From contig CM049314.1 of the NCBI GenBank assembly GCA_026874595.1, forward strand, positions 61,607,300-61,671,299: a stretch of 64,000 nucleotides of DNA. The letters are read 5' to 3'. The notes beneath the pieces are model-generated. The model worked only from the letters and a program-made list of their open reading frames with translations, searched no databases and was not told the origin of the DNA. A program made the position numbers and the translations under genes. Origin of the DNA: Sipunculus nudus. Lineage: Eukaryota > Annelida > Sipuncula > Golfingiida > Sipunculidae. Shown one piece after another: positions 35,721-49,060 of this stretch (position 1 is its first letter; each line of letters begins with the position of its first letter).

Positions 35721-38700
35721 TTGGAACACCTTAGCAATTAAAAGATAATTCTTGATTTATGTTTCTTATGTATATACCTTGAGACTACAGATATAAGTAT
35801 ATTTTGAATGAAGTATTTTTCTAATTTTATAGAAACCCTTCATATATAGTGTCCAACAGCCAGATCAGAGGCAAGCTCATTATATAGTTCGTACGTAATT
35901 TAGCGAATTGGTTCCTCCTTGATAAGACTGATTGATACCTAGTTATAGCATACAGTCCTTATCTGTCAACAAACCGAAGAAACTCATGGACAAAAAAAAA
36001 ATGTTGTTACATTGTTAAGCCAAAAGAAACCCCAAGATCAATGTGCAATCCTTCACAAAGACATTCTCCATTAATGGTCTCATATTGGTTTCTTCAAAGC
36101 AGCCACAGGGCATCAATCCTAAGTCATGGAGAGTGCTCCAGGCTCTGCGCAGATACAAGTGGGGTGTCACCAGTTTTCTGAGGGCACTCTCCAGTCAGCC
36201 TAGAAAAAGCACAAAGACATTTGGTTATGCACCTGGAGTCGGCTTTGTTAGCCCATCAACCTGTGTTTGGATCCTGTTGAAAACATGGATTCTCATGGGC
36301 ACAAACAATATGTAAAACAACTCAACAGAAGGGTATATGTACAGGAAGTCAACAAAAAATCAAAATCCATACAGAGGTAAAAGTGAGAGTTAATAACAAA
36401 TATGTGAAGTCTCACAGAAAAACAAGAAATGTAGCACACACTACTTCATGTCAAGGTGAGGACAGTGAATTTATGACCTCGAGTGATAAATTTTGTTTTG
36501 ACACATGCAGCACACATAAAAAATCTACAGAGCTAGTGCAAACAAAACAGTCCCTGACAACAAAATGCTCACAACCAACCACAACATAACATGGAGTCAC
36601 ATCAAAGTGAATGTTGGTAAAAATCACAAAATACCATAAACAATATAAAATACCTGACAGCTACCACAAAACCACCTCAAAGTCAGCACATCAAAGACCT
36701 ACATTTAATTATTGAGGTTGATTTTTTACACAAAATGGAAGTTAGGTTCTAGCTACTAAAACCATGCAACACACCAGACATACATGCATATGTAGCTATA
36801 CAGGACTGTCAAATTATCATTAGCAATGGGGTACCAGTAAAATTATTTTTTTAATAACCACATGCATATGATTTTTTTTAATAAAGTAATGACTAATAAT
36901 GTAAATCTTAAGATTGATTTTATAACTAAAAATATAATACTTTTTTTAATAAAAATAAGTTGTGGTAAGGACTGGAATATTCCAGTACTTTCAGAATGGC
37001 AATTGGTCCTTCACGTGTTGAAAAACTTCTAACTAAAAAGGGTACATGAAATAATCTAGACATATTATATTTCTGACAGTGGTTTTTATCAAATAACTCC
37101 TCTATGGCCATGCCTTGATCAGATTGCCTGTTTTAGGTCATAAATTGTTGGCAACAATGTAATTTGTCCTAAGGGGGGGTGGGTCCATAACCATTATTCC
37201 CCATAAAGCCTGAGAAATTTTACACTATTTCATGAAGGCACAATCAGTACCATCTACTAATCCTGCAGACCTGTTCCAGTGCAAGAATGGGTTAGATGCT
37301 ATTTGATTATTAATTAATCATTGGTTGCTTTTCAAATTTTTTCTCTCAGTCATCAAACATGAATTTACAAACAATTCCTAATACAACAAGCACCCTGTGT
37401 GAATGAATGAATTCTTCTGGACCAGCTTACTATTTTTTATCTATCAAACATACCTCCATATCCAACATATCTAACGTCATAACCACAAAGCTGACACATA
37501 AAATAATGTAATACATCAACTTTCATAGCAGTGGCAGCATTTTTAACAAAGTGATCTTATGATGTATTCAAAGTGGCCAGGAACAGGAACAAAGATACAG
37601 GAAACTTTTCCATTTTTATCTCTTTATTTGATGTCAATGGGCCCCACGGCCTATCAATCATTTAAATTTGCCGCCCACAGTAAAATGTTTGAGTTGAATT
37701 GGGTGCATGACCAGGTCTTGGTCTGGCGTTTTGCTGTACAGGGTTTGATACTGGTCTTAATAACAAGTGAGTAAATGGAGTATGGATGCATGACTTTATT
37801 TGCCTTGACATCCACAAAATGGGCAATAGAGGTCATACTCTGTGACAGAATGAGCTCCGAGGGCTTCTTTAAGTTGACAAATATGATGTTTTCTATTATA
37901 TTTAGTCCCAAAATCTTCCTCAGCATTTGGGATACAGCAAAAAGGGGTTTTATTGAATGACAAATTCATGTGGACTTTTTTTTGTAAAATAAATTTCCTG
38001 TGCTGAATAAATTCACGATTATGAATATGTGAGCCTTTTCTGTATTAATATAATTTTCCACATCATTTATAAAATACATTATACACTTTCTTTTTTCTAA
38101 TTCTTGACAACCAATATGCATATTTTACACCATGATACTTAATACATTTTTTTGTTTAATTTCCTTCTTTCTCATGTAAATAAATTTAATTGCTATAATT
38201 TATTAAATAAATTTTATTGAACATGTTTATGAGCTTCAACTTATCTTCTTTCTTGGTACATTAAGTATGACAAATAATTATTAAAGATATTTAAGGGCAT
38301 TTGATTGGGTGACTAATTTAATTAATACTGGGAAGACTTGTAAAGGACATTGAATGGGTGTATTCATGATCAAGTGATGAATCAATCAAGTTAAGTACAG
38401 CTAACTGAAATCTCAATTCAACAACAGAAGTAACAGGTGTTACCACAGTATCTGTAAATACAAGTACAAGGACCTGCAGAAGTCTCTTGTTTTCCTGTCA
38501 CCCCCTGTGCCAGTGGTCATTTACATTTCTTTGGTGGTCTGAATGTTCAGAGAACATCCAGAGTTGTTTTTGACCCATTTGATACTGGACATCAAAGTTA
38601 AGTCATGTTTGTGTATCTGCTGCTGTGCCTTGTGTATATAGGATGTCCACATAATGGTCAAATTATGGCCATCTGTCCCCTTAGTGGTCATCCCAGACAA

Positions 38701-39329
38701 GACTGTAACTATGAACAGTGACCAGGCCTCTTCCCGCTTGATAGAGAAGTTTTTAGCAACTGTTGTTTTTAAGATAAAGTGGAGCGTGGAGAAACATCTT
38801 AATTTCATGGCTAATAGATGGCACTGTGGATTGACTGAAGATGAAGAAAATCATAAGATTATAAGAATGATCACCTATCCACATAACCTCCAGTTCAAGG
38901 CCAATAGATAAAACTGTGTACCCACTGGAAATGAAGGAAATCGCAGAATAAGAATGACTGTACTTACACCAAGGAAAAAATATCCATTAGGCATACAACC
39001 AATCATCACGACAACCAATCATTATTCTTACAATAGCAAGAATTTTTAGATTCTGCAGAGAATTCATTCATTGAAAAATAATTAGTGTTTGAACAGGGGG
39101 TCTTTAGGTCCAAGTCCAAATCCTTAACTATTCAACTACATCCAATCCCAGGTCAATTAACATCAAAGACCTTTTTCTTCAATACCACTTGGAGTACATC
39201 GAGGGCATCACCTTTTTTGCCTGCTTGTAACTCATCCAATCTGATCAGGCATAACACTAAGAGATACGAAGGCGGAGGAGGCGTGATCCCAGACAAAAGC
39301 TGGCGATGACAGAATGAAAACAAACGGAA
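35721..39329. other. Non-coding DNA
   Basis: Unique-looking sequence. A frame at 36043-36315 (90 codons, plus) has mixed composition but no known domain. About 38260-38440 has several TAATTA and TCAATCAAG words and may be a further regulatory island. No element termini were found. Confidence 0.4.
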
Positions 39330-39780
39330 CACCAGCAGGGCCATCTGTCATGTTCAGACATTCATCGACAGCACCGACAGGGACTCATTGACAACAAAAA
39401 GCCATTTGACATTCTGTTATACATGCTCCTTGGCAGTGCCGGCCCCCTAACAGGTTCCGTTATTTGCTCTGAATGGCAGAAAAGCCTGTTTTGATGTTGC
39501 TGCCTGTTGAGTGATGTCCTGTCTTCAGCTCGTTCTCATAGACTGGCATCTTCTTTCACATATGTGGAGAATCCACATTTTAGGCCATTAGGGCTTGGGC
39601 CGAAATCCAGGCAGGCTGCATTTACCTATTTGTCACAAAGGGGATCATGCCCAGTCCTGAATTAAAGATGCCAACACGATCTTTCTGGGAACCCTGCTTG
39701 AAAGGTACCATATTGATCGCTGTCAATGAAAACAAGAAAGGACTTTATGGATAACACCTACGTAAAAACATTTCCAAAAA
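39330..39780. promoter_or_regulatory. Candidate conserved non-coding island
   Basis: High-complexity, balanced-composition DNA without repeats, lying just upstream of a fold-back element. It includes CACAAAGGGGATCATG and TATTGATCGCTGTCAATG. It could also hide an exon; no frame is convincing. Confidence 0.3.
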
Positions 39781-39961
39781 CTTGGGCAGCATTTAATGCA
39801 TTCTGTTGTTTAATTTTCCCTATCTAAAAATACAGTTTCAACAAATGAATAAAACTATTCATTTGGTATAAATATTTTGAAAACATTGGGCCAAAGCCAA
39901 CCAAGAATTTTCAAATATGTACGTTTTGATCATTTCTGTTTTTTATCAATATGCTTATATA

Positions 39962-40926
39962 TGTCAGGTTGAGTTTGCGATCTGGTAGAATTGGAATTTC
40001 TACTGGGAGAAACTATGATCGGAGTCTCTGCTGGTAGAAACCATGATCAGAGTTTCTACCAGTAGAAACTCCAATCCCACTGTTGGAGATTCCCATTGTG
40101 GTTTGTAACAGTTGAAACTGCGATTGATCATTACACAACTAAATAACACCTTAACTGTGACAGCTTTCACACCTTGTGAGTTGTTAGGTTACATGAACAT
40201 ACATTAAAGGTAAAACATTAAAGGTAACCATTTAACACCTAATCAATACTTGCCTGTTATCTTTCCCACTTAGTGAATTATTTTATTTGAAGAACAAACA
40301 TCAAGGGCAATAATTTTACAACACAATTGTTCCTTGCCTGTGACATACTGAAAAATAAATAGGAAATAAATTCACAGGTTTTTAAAGGGGAAAAAGGCAT
40401 AAGAAATAAAGTCACAATTTTTTAAGAAAATTCACATATTTAATATTTAAATAAACATATAATATTATTAAACAACCATAGAAACTTATTTCGGGATTTG
40501 CACCAATAGAGTTCCTATCTATAGAACTGAAGTTCCTACCAGTAGGATCGCAGTTTCTACTGGTTGGCTTAATTTTCATTAATTGAACTTCCTACCAGTA
40601 AGATTGCAGTTTCTACTGGCCTGGTAGGATCACAGTTTCTACTGGTTGGCCCATCAGTAGAATTGAAGTTTCTACCAGTAGGAAAGCAGTTTCTTCAGGT
40701 AGGAACTGTGATTGGAGTCTCTACCAGTATAGTATCAGTAGAATGAAGTTCCTACCAGTAGGATCGGAGTTCCTACTGGTAGAAACCATGATCGAAATCT
40801 CTGCTAGTAGGATCAGAGTTTCTACCTGTGGAAACTCCGATCGTGGTTTATACCAGCAGAGACTCTGATTGTAGTTTCTACTGGTAGAAAGTTTGATTCT
40901 ACCAGATCGCAATCTCTACCTTGACA
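39962..40926. mobile_element. 965-bp fold-back element with TGTCA ends and palindromic satellite
   Basis: The left end TGTCAGGTTGAGTTTGCG and the right end, read inversely as TGTCAAGGTAGAGATTGCG, continue together into ATCTGGTAGAAT, giving arms of about 31 bp with one indel and two mismatches. TATA flanks both sides, consistent with a TA target. Inside, 39980-40130 and 40490-40915 are packed with palindromic words of the type TTTCTACTGGTAGAAA joined to GATCGGAGT or GATCGCAGT. The middle (40134-40490) is plain AT-rich DNA. The ends and TA flanks suggest a Tc1/mariner-type or similar MITE; no coding sequence is present. Confidence 0.75.
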
Positions 40927-42309
40927 TATATATGGTTCATGTGTAAATATCTTTATAGAAATATCTTGGATATCATCCATCAAAGAATATATTCCCATTT
41001 ATTCAGTCAAATACACATAATATATTAAAAGTAAGACTGTGTACAATCAAGTTCTCTCACTCAAGCAGAAATCTTTTAAAATGTTACAAAGCTAGTAATG
41101 TTCTTGTATATAGAGAGGTAATTTATTGAACCTTTGAAAATCAGATATTGAAAATGGGGATCTTATTCAATTTCTCATTAACCCTAACATCCATTGAGCT
41201 TATATGCATTCCCCTTGAATCTCATAAATAAATTCATCATTAAGGAACAAGGGGAAACAGACTTACGCTGCTTCAGATTTCATTCGTGTCAAATACCATA
41301 TTGCTAAAGGTTTACTGAACAAAAGGTATATGAAGTTCCAGTGAAAAGTCAGGTCAAATGTTACCGTAACCAAATAGTAACATCAGCCACGTGTTGTTAT
41401 GCCAGTTACAGTTTTGTGTATCACAACTCTCCATGCATGAAAACTCTGACTACTTTGATCATTATCACAGTAATTTCAGACAAACAGATTTATCAGTTAG
41501 TCTATATGGCAAAAGGAAGAACATCTCTCCTATATCCTGGCAGAAACAGTCACCTTTCAGGCACTTAAAATATCAAAAAAGATTTCTAGGATACATCAAT
41601 CAATCACTTCAATCAAGGTCAAGAGTCAAATCACAAAGTCTCTACTTGCTGAATTAAAAATTCGTAAAGGTGGATATGGTATAAATTGTATGTATTTCAA
41701 CTTTTCAACATTGTTTTTCATTTTTTTCACATTACAAACAAGCTTTCCATCATAGGCCATAGAACTGTTGATATTATTTTGTCAATTTAATTAGTTACTT
41801 CTTTTTAATTGTGTTTCAGAAAGTTATAAATTGTTCTGCTGATCCATCTGTTTTAAGATAAGTACCAGGTTTAACTAAATAAATTACCCAGTTTTGTGCA
41901 GAAATGCAAAAACTGTTTCAACATCAAAGAAATTGTCATCTCTGTCAACAAGAACATGAATGATCTTATCTTTCACATTTACAAATGAGTTCATTATAAC
42001 TGACCAGAAGATCAATGGATTAATTGATAGAAAAGCTGATAAAGAAACTTGATGATGAAGCAATGAAAAAATAGCAATACAGTGCAGGTTAATAGGAATT
42101 TAATTTTTTTTAGGTATCACTACTTAATTTTCATTTTTTTTTTCTTCACAAAATATATACCCTGGAAATTTGTTTCATGAATTGATAAAATTATTCTTCT
42201 AATCACACACTTATAATTAAGCTGCTGATACAAATGCACTATTGCTGATGAAATATCCATGTGGACCATTTTTTCCGTTATGCTACTTGGCAGAGCATTT
42301 ACCACTTGA
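40927..42309. other. Non-coding DNA
   Basis: AT-rich with no repeat end. Two overlapping frames (41341-41568, 41391-41657) show no domain. Nothing else to report. Confidence 0.5.
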
Positions 42310-42800
42310 TAGGTGAATTATAGTCATGCAAACAATGACCGTAAACCATGAACGCAGCCCTGCTGAACTGTTAAATCAATAATATACGGGGAAAAAATGC
42401 AATGTATGGTCCCTTTCGTGCCACCAGGTCAGTCAATGAACTGAGGGGATCAGCAAATGTACCCTGTAGCGTGGCCCACTTAGCGGCTAAACTTTAAAGC
42501 GTGGCCTCTCCAAATCACTCTCCACGCAGTTCCATCTGTTGTGCACAGCATCCTTTAAATAATTAGCAGCATGTATGAGTCATAAAAATGCAAGGACACT
42601 GCCTGATGGAAAGATATTAAAAGTGCACAAAGGGCCCGAAGACAAAAGCAGCGGGAAGCAACAGCATTTGCACAGCACTCCGAACCTAATTAACTTCCTG
42701 TCTTGTAAACAGGGTCGTTACAAATACGCACCAAAGATTATGGAGTTTCCTGAAAAAGACATTGCCACCAGGAGAGTGTTTGATGTTGCACATTAACTTG
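42310..42800. promoter_or_regulatory. Strong candidate conserved non-coding element
   Basis: Balanced composition with no repeats and many words typical of developmental enhancers: TCATGCAAACAATG (POU/Fox-like), AAATAATTAGCAG, CCTAATTAACTTCC and TTGTAAACAGG. TAAAGCGTGGCC and GTAGCGTGGCCCAC form a direct repeat at about 42467 and 42496. A 73-codon frame (42575-42796) is not recognised. Confidence 0.4.
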
Positions 42801-43609
42801 CATGTAATTTGATATTTGATACTTTTTCAGGTTATTAAGGTATTCAACCAAAACAAAGCTCAGAATAAACACCATCAATAAAATGATTACTTTTCCAAAT
42901 TTAGCACCCCTGGGAGAATTTATTCAGGCAAACTCTGAAAACCACAGCCAATATTGACATTTTGTTCAATACTAGTCAGAATAAATATTTAAAATACCTG
43001 ATTATTCCAACAAAATGCAATTAATAACGTGATTAGAATTCCTATGATAAAGTAAACTCACAAAGTATCAATCATCTTAATATAGCTCTGTCTAAAATTA
43101 TACTCTATTTACTTTTCTTATTCACATCATTCTCATTGTTAATATTCTTAATGATTTTGTAGCTACCCAATTAACATATTTGTTCAAATTATTCATGAAC
43201 TTACTGCCACTTTTTCTTTCATTATACACCAAAGTCACTCATTCTCAGTTGAATGATTAAATGGTGTTAATTAATGATCATTCATTAACGTAATGTTTTC
43301 TATCAGTCTGCAACCAGACATTCCCTCAGAGTCCAGGTATCAACATGTGATACAAACTAAGCCTGTATATAAGGCTTACAAAGGGCTGTGAGAACCTGTT
43401 TTTTTTTCTTTAAGTTTTAATAAGAATAGGTCCATCACTAAGAAATCGTGTTACACATTAAACAAGTAACAAGCTAATCATATGATAGCATATTTTTTAT
43501 TAAACATTCTTAATATCACACTTTTTCTTGAGATTTTTTCATTTTTCATCTAAAGAATCCAGATAGCTGGGCTGCTAAATGTACCCTGGTACTCAAGTAT
43601 AAAACCTTA
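42801..43609. other. Non-coding DNA
   Basis: AT-rich with TAAT words (43250-43300: GATTAAATGG, TTAATTAATGATCATTC). No repeats or genes were identified. Confidence 0.45.
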
Positions 43610-44240
43610 ATAGACATGACACATAGTTGGCTCCTGTACACTACAGCTCAGACCTTCTCCTGTGACCTTGGCCTCATGTCAAACATCTTAATGGACAGAC
43701 CGCCTGGTGTAACCCTGTTCTTAAGTCATCACCTTAATAGACAGACCTTCTCCTGTGACCTAGGCCTCTGGTCAAACATTTTAATGGACAGACCACCTAA
43801 AGTAACTTTGTTCTCAAGTCAACACCTTAATGGACAGACCATCTCCTGTAATTAACCTTGTTCTTAAGTCATACACCTTAATGGACAGACCATCTCCTGT
43901 AATTAACCTGGGGCTTAAGTCATACACCTTAATGGACAGATTATCTTCTGTAACCTGGGGCTGAAGTTGTACACCTTAATAGACAGAAGATCTCCTATAA
44001 ATTAAAGAGCTAACTCATGTAAAGCATCTTAATGGACAGACCATTTCTTGTAATTTACCCAGCACTTGGTTCAAACACCTTCATGGAGAGCCAGATCATC
44101 TCCTGTAATTAACCAAGTGCTCAAGGCAAATACCTTAATGGGCAGACCATTTAATGTTACCTAGAGCTCAAGTCAAAACACCCTGACGGACTGGCTAACT
44201 TTGAAAGTTTGAATCAAACACCTTAATGATCAAGCCACAT
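43610..44240. repeat. Minisatellite, 46-53-bp unit
   Basis: About twelve copies share CACCTTAATGGACAGACC, then ATCTCCTGTAATTAACCTG and a CTCAAGTCA-type end. Unit starts lie near 43687, 43733, 43780, 43826, 43877, 43928, 43975 and 44028 and decay after that. The 79-codon frame at 43616-43855 results from the repeat. Confidence 0.85.
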
Positions 44241-45384
44241 CCTGTACCTACAAGTTTCTGACCTTAATTTGTGACATTCATGCACTTAACTTTATCAAGA
44301 CCTTTTGATATCTCTGGTGAATAATTTAGATAATCTTGGGTCTTATCAGATAATATCATAATTATCTTCCATGAATTCAGAACCTTACAACAGGTACTGT
44401 CATATACATCAACTGATCCCCATAATACAACCTTTGGTGCCTCCAGTTTACAGACAATGAAAATATTGGTTGGTTGAGTGTCTTCGTAAATTGCAGGTTG
44501 TCATTAGTTCTCTCCCAGGTGCACCATTAACTCTTCGCAATGACCTCCCCATACTTGTAAGCTATTGACTCATCAAGTCACATGACATGTTGAACGTTAA
44601 TTTTCTAATCACACATCCCAATATTGGTTGGAGGGGTACTTCCCTTGTATCCCCACAGTGGTTACCACATTACACTAAGGGTCACCATGTCTTATCAAGC
44701 TACTGGCCATAAGCGTGAAATAAGAGACCCCGGGGTCTTTCAGCTCAGCTGATATCACCCCGGAAGACCCAGCAACAGCAGCTATTGTGGACCTCATAAA
44801 GCATATATAACAGAAAATTATTTTATGACTTACAAAGAATATGAATCAAATCCTGTGAATCAATTGCAAGGTATTTATTTTGTTAATTCACAGCAGGAAT
44901 ACAGCAAACCCAAGAGAGACCTAAACAAACTTTATGATCTCGAAGAACATTAGAATTGATGTAACGGCTTTTTGGCAGTCGGTCAGAAGAGAAATGATAT
45001 ATCTATGGGCCTGTTATTCATTTTTATTAACATATCTCTGCTTTTTATTCCTGCACTTCTTTTATTTATAAATCATTAAATGTGTCAATAAATAAGGGTC
45101 ATGAATCTCTCTGTTTATCAGGATTCTAAATTAATGTATACACAGTAATTATCGTTCTCTATGGCACTGTCAAGAACAATTTGGTTCAGCATCATATGAA
45201 TCTAAGTTAATTCACAGCAACAATAAAGACAGCACTTTATTTGAATGTGCATTAGTGTAACCAATGTGCTTGCAGAATGTGCATAGTGTGGTGCAGTGGA
45301 GAGTAGTGTGGTGCATAGTACACTACCACTGTGTAGCATAATGCAGTATATCTTGAAGTTTATACTATGATATTCCATGGCACA
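44241..45384. other. Non-coding DNA with an isolated repeat end
   Basis: Unique-looking DNA apart from 44720-44800, described separately. The right side next to 45385 is AT-rich. Confidence 0.45.
44720..44800 (+). mobile_element. Solo 5' end of an ACAAG-type modular element
   Basis: ATAAGAGACCCCGGGGTCT contains a perfect 14-bp palindrome (44725-44738), followed by CAGCTCAGCTGATATC, which matches the GCTCAGCTG start of the 20495 element. No tandem core, GGAC run or 3' hairpin follows, so it is a truncated remnant. Confidence 0.7.
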
Positions 45385-45393
45385 TTTGATGTG

Positions 45394-46094
45394 AATGTAG
45401 GACTTTTTGGACACAGACATTTCGGAATAGGACATTCCGGACATTCTAGACTAGGGTGTTTTGGATAGGCCTTTTTGCAAGGGAGGACATTTCGGACTTA
45501 CCAATATTACTATCATAAAATAACCATTAAAAATATAATTTTCAATAATATTTTTTATATAATATTTATTTGGCTTTTTAATTGGATATTAATTATATGG
45601 TAATTAAATATCATTTAAAACATACTTTTTGAATGTATCAATAAAATGTTTACTGATACAATCTTTTTCCTCCAGATCAATATAATATTACCATAAAATA
45701 ACCTTTTAAATTATATTTGTGAATTATCTTTTGCTTTCACAAAATGAAATACTAATAGGTATACCTAAGTATTTTTTAAAAGGTTTTTTGAACAAATAAA
45801 TATTATTTCATTCATACATTCAAAAAGTACTGTTAAATGGTTCTTTTAAGGTGATAATATTGCTCTGCACATTCAAAACTGATATCATTAAATAGAATAT
45901 AATATTATCATATAATTTATTCTAATTTTTGGGAGCCTAAAGAAAAAACTTTTTTTTAATTTTATGGCAATAATATTGATCTGTCCACAACGTCTTTCCT
46001 TGCAGAAAGGCCAGTCCGAAACTTCCTTGTCCAGAAAGTCCAAGTCCTGTATGTCCTAGTCCAAAATGTTGGTGTTGGAAATGTCCATCTACCG
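45394..46094. mobile_element. 701-bp element with ~120-bp inverted arms and 9-bp target duplication
   Basis: TTTGATGTG flanks the element on both sides (45385-45393 and 46095-46103). The left arm has GGACTTTTTGGAC, GACATTTCGGA, TAGGACATTCCGGACATT, GGCCTTTTTGCAAGGGAGG and ACATTTCGGACT. The right arm read inversely has GGACATTTCC, TTTTGGACTAGGACATAC, GGCCTTTCTGCAAGG and GTTTCGGACTGG in the same order. The centre (about 45500-45960) is very AT-rich with CATAAAATAACC repeated. Long degenerate inverted arms with a 9-bp duplication are the signature of Mutator-like (MULE) non-autonomous elements; the assignment is inferred. Confidence 0.75.
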
Positions 46095-46103
46095 TTTGAT
46101 GTG

Positions 46104-48669
46104 CAACACAAAAGGATGGTTAATGCAACTTATTTCAGAATCCTAATACATTCAAATTATGATATGTCAAAATAAGGTACAAAGCAATTCATGTCAGTTC
46201 AGGTTACTGCATGCTCCAGCACTCACACTCTAAGTCTTGTGGTACAAACTGTAAGAGAATAATATATTTATCTTATTATGAGAGAGAACAAAATATGGTT
46301 AATTATAGTTTACTTCTGATTTAATGGAGTAAACTTAGAGTAAACTTCCATGGCAGTTCCTCTATATGAGACAACATAAGAAAGTGTAGTTTGGAGATCG
46401 ACACATGACAAACATTTCCAGTTTTTAACAGCTTGAACAATTTTTATCTACAGAGTTAGAGGAAAATTGTAAACTATGCATACCGCTTAATCCATTTCTC
46501 TATTGTATCATTATTTATCACTTTCACATCATATGTGACAGAAATAGCATGTTTCTCATAAAACTGTATAATATCACTAGTTTATGAGTCTTTTATAATA
46601 AGGTAGCATTTTATTTTCTATAGGTTATCATCATAAATTGTTAACCTTATTATAAACCATCCAGCAGTGCCCGTTAAATGTGTAATGTGTCATCAGAATG
46701 CTTGTAGTTATGACAGTAAAGTGTAGCAGATGATGTACTAACTTTATAGCCAGGAGTGTATACTGTGTGCAGGTTGACAATAAATTCAGTTTTATTTTGC
46801 TATTACTAGATACTATATAATGTTCCACATCAAACCTTATACATGCAGACATAAAATGGTTTTTAATAGCATGGGTGTGGTAAATGTCTAGAGGAATAAA
46901 ATGTTCCAAATATAATTCCACCCTGACGTTTTTACCGTCACAAAAAAATCTTCCCATAAATAATGTGAAATTCTAAAATGAGGTTCATATCCCAAATGAG
47001 GTCAAATTCTCAAATGAGGTCAAATACCAATCTTATGTCAACTTCAAAAAGATATATCCTGGTAACATAAAATGACTAGCAATGCAATAATGTATTTTAA
47101 CAGTACCTGTATAAGTGAAGTTTTTGCTCTGAAACACTGAAATGACCTCAACAAATAAAAGATACATATTGAAAGTGTGTGTGTGTTATTTAAATAATTT
47201 AGTTCAATGGTTTCCAGGTGATCAACAGGAAATCAGACCTACCATATAATATCAGATGGAAATATTCCAATATTTTATTATTGTGGCAAGATAGATTTTT
47301 AAAATAAGTTTTAAGCAATTTGGTTTATTTGGGTTCTTTGCATCTCATCAGAACTATTTTTTTTGCAAAATATTTGTTAAGAATGAATAAGTAAAACTGG
47401 TTTTATTATACTATGAAACAAACCCACACTCTTAAGGATGACAGATAATGATAGGAGGGCACAGGGTCCAATAAGCATGCCCATAGGTCATTGGCTGAGA
47501 ATTTAACACACTGTCCTGCAGTGAATGGTCTGTAATTGACTGGCTTAAGTTGGCTGTGAATTCATATAGTCTCAGGTTGCATAAAAAGATAGCTATGGTA
47601 CAAAGGTTGATTTTATAACATTTTGGAGATTTCTCAAATTTTATTTTAATTTGGTGTGTATATATATTGCTGGTTTGCAACTAAGGATGGCAATTCATGT
47701 AATTCATATGCCAACTGTGTCAGAAAATGGCCAGAAACATGTACAAAAGAAAAATTTATCTTTCCATTTCCACCTGATTTTTTTGGTACAAATAAATTTA
47801 AGGAATAGAATGTTTTCTACATCAGAATGCAGAGGTGACATTGTCCAGAAGAGGTCCAAACTGTATTTTTTATGGATTTAAAAACAGGATATCTCACTGG
47901 AATAAAGTGCATACAACCTTGAACTATTTCCATAAAGTAAACATTATTATCTCTTGCTATGATGATCCCACAGACAGTCATGATGGAGAGTGACATGTAT
48001 ATAGGTACCCTCATGTAAATATAATAATCAGATAAGACTAAATATTTACCATTCATTAATGATGTAATTTCATGTGGTCATGATTTATATATTGATACTG
48101 TAGACACTTACATGTACATAAATGGATATTCCACTTTTCTTTACAACTATATACAAATGGAATTTTTCCAGGAAATAGACTCAAACATTGCAGTTTAAAT
48201 GAACTCTTATTGGAACCAGGTTTAAGTTTCCTGTATACATAACATTTTTATCCATGTGTTTTTGCTCTAGCAACTCAAATTTCTCTTCCTGTTGATATTT
48301 TATGATGAGTAAGATCTAAATTTAACTTTCCATCATAATTAGAATGGTGGTGAAATAAATAATTTAAATTTCTTTTTTTACTGATATTTTAGGACAGCAG
48401 TGAAAATCTAAATTAAACTTTGTCCACTGGGAAATCATTATAAATTCATTACTCAGGATAATTAAGAAAATTCCAATAGACATTATTTCACTTAATGATT
48501 ACAACTGATATTGTAATGAAGAAACTTCTTATCTAAGTGACACAATCAGCTCCTTTATCATAATGATGACAAGCATCACATAAAATGCTTTTGACCAAAA
48601 TGCCCTAATGCTCAGCATTGTAAATCGAAAACACATGAGTGTGGACTGGATAGGCCTGGGGATAGCTTT
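46104..48669. other. Non-coding DNA with a short triplicated word
   Basis: At 46974-47028 three imperfect copies of CAAATGAGGTCAAATTCT lie in tandem (18 bp). TGACG and CGTCA form an inverted repeat at 46924-46940. The 108-codon minus-strand frame at 46631-46957 has no known domain. The rest is AT-rich. Confidence 0.45.
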
Positions 48670-49060
48670 ATCTGACATAATGACAAATTTGATTGTATTA
48701 TCATAGAAATGAAGTCTGATTTTATTTCATTCCTTGCTTTCACGCACACAATGCACGTCACATCAGTTGGTCAAACCTGTCGCTGTCCGATCAATTTATC
48801 TTCCAACAGTTGGCCGGGGTGGGGCCTACTTGAAATTAACAAGTCCCATTATGATAGGTGACACATTATTATGGCTCGGTAAATTTATAGCACTCGATAA
48901 GGTCAGATAAGCCGAGGTCTCCTGCCAGTGGTGACTCATCTCTTGTCCAACAGGGGGCAATCAGGATCCTCTCGTGTCTCAATATTGTCCATTACACAAA
49001 CATGCTGGCATCGAGTCAAGTGACTATTTAATGGTCATACAAGCTTAGATAATGATAAAC
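48670..49060. promoter_or_regulatory. Candidate conserved non-coding island
   Basis: High-complexity, non-repeated DNA with GCACGTCACATCAG, GGTCAGATAAGCC (GATA-like), CACATTATTATGG and CAACAGGGGGCAATC (partly like a CTCF core). No frame of interest. Inferred from composition and motifs only. Confidence 0.3.
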
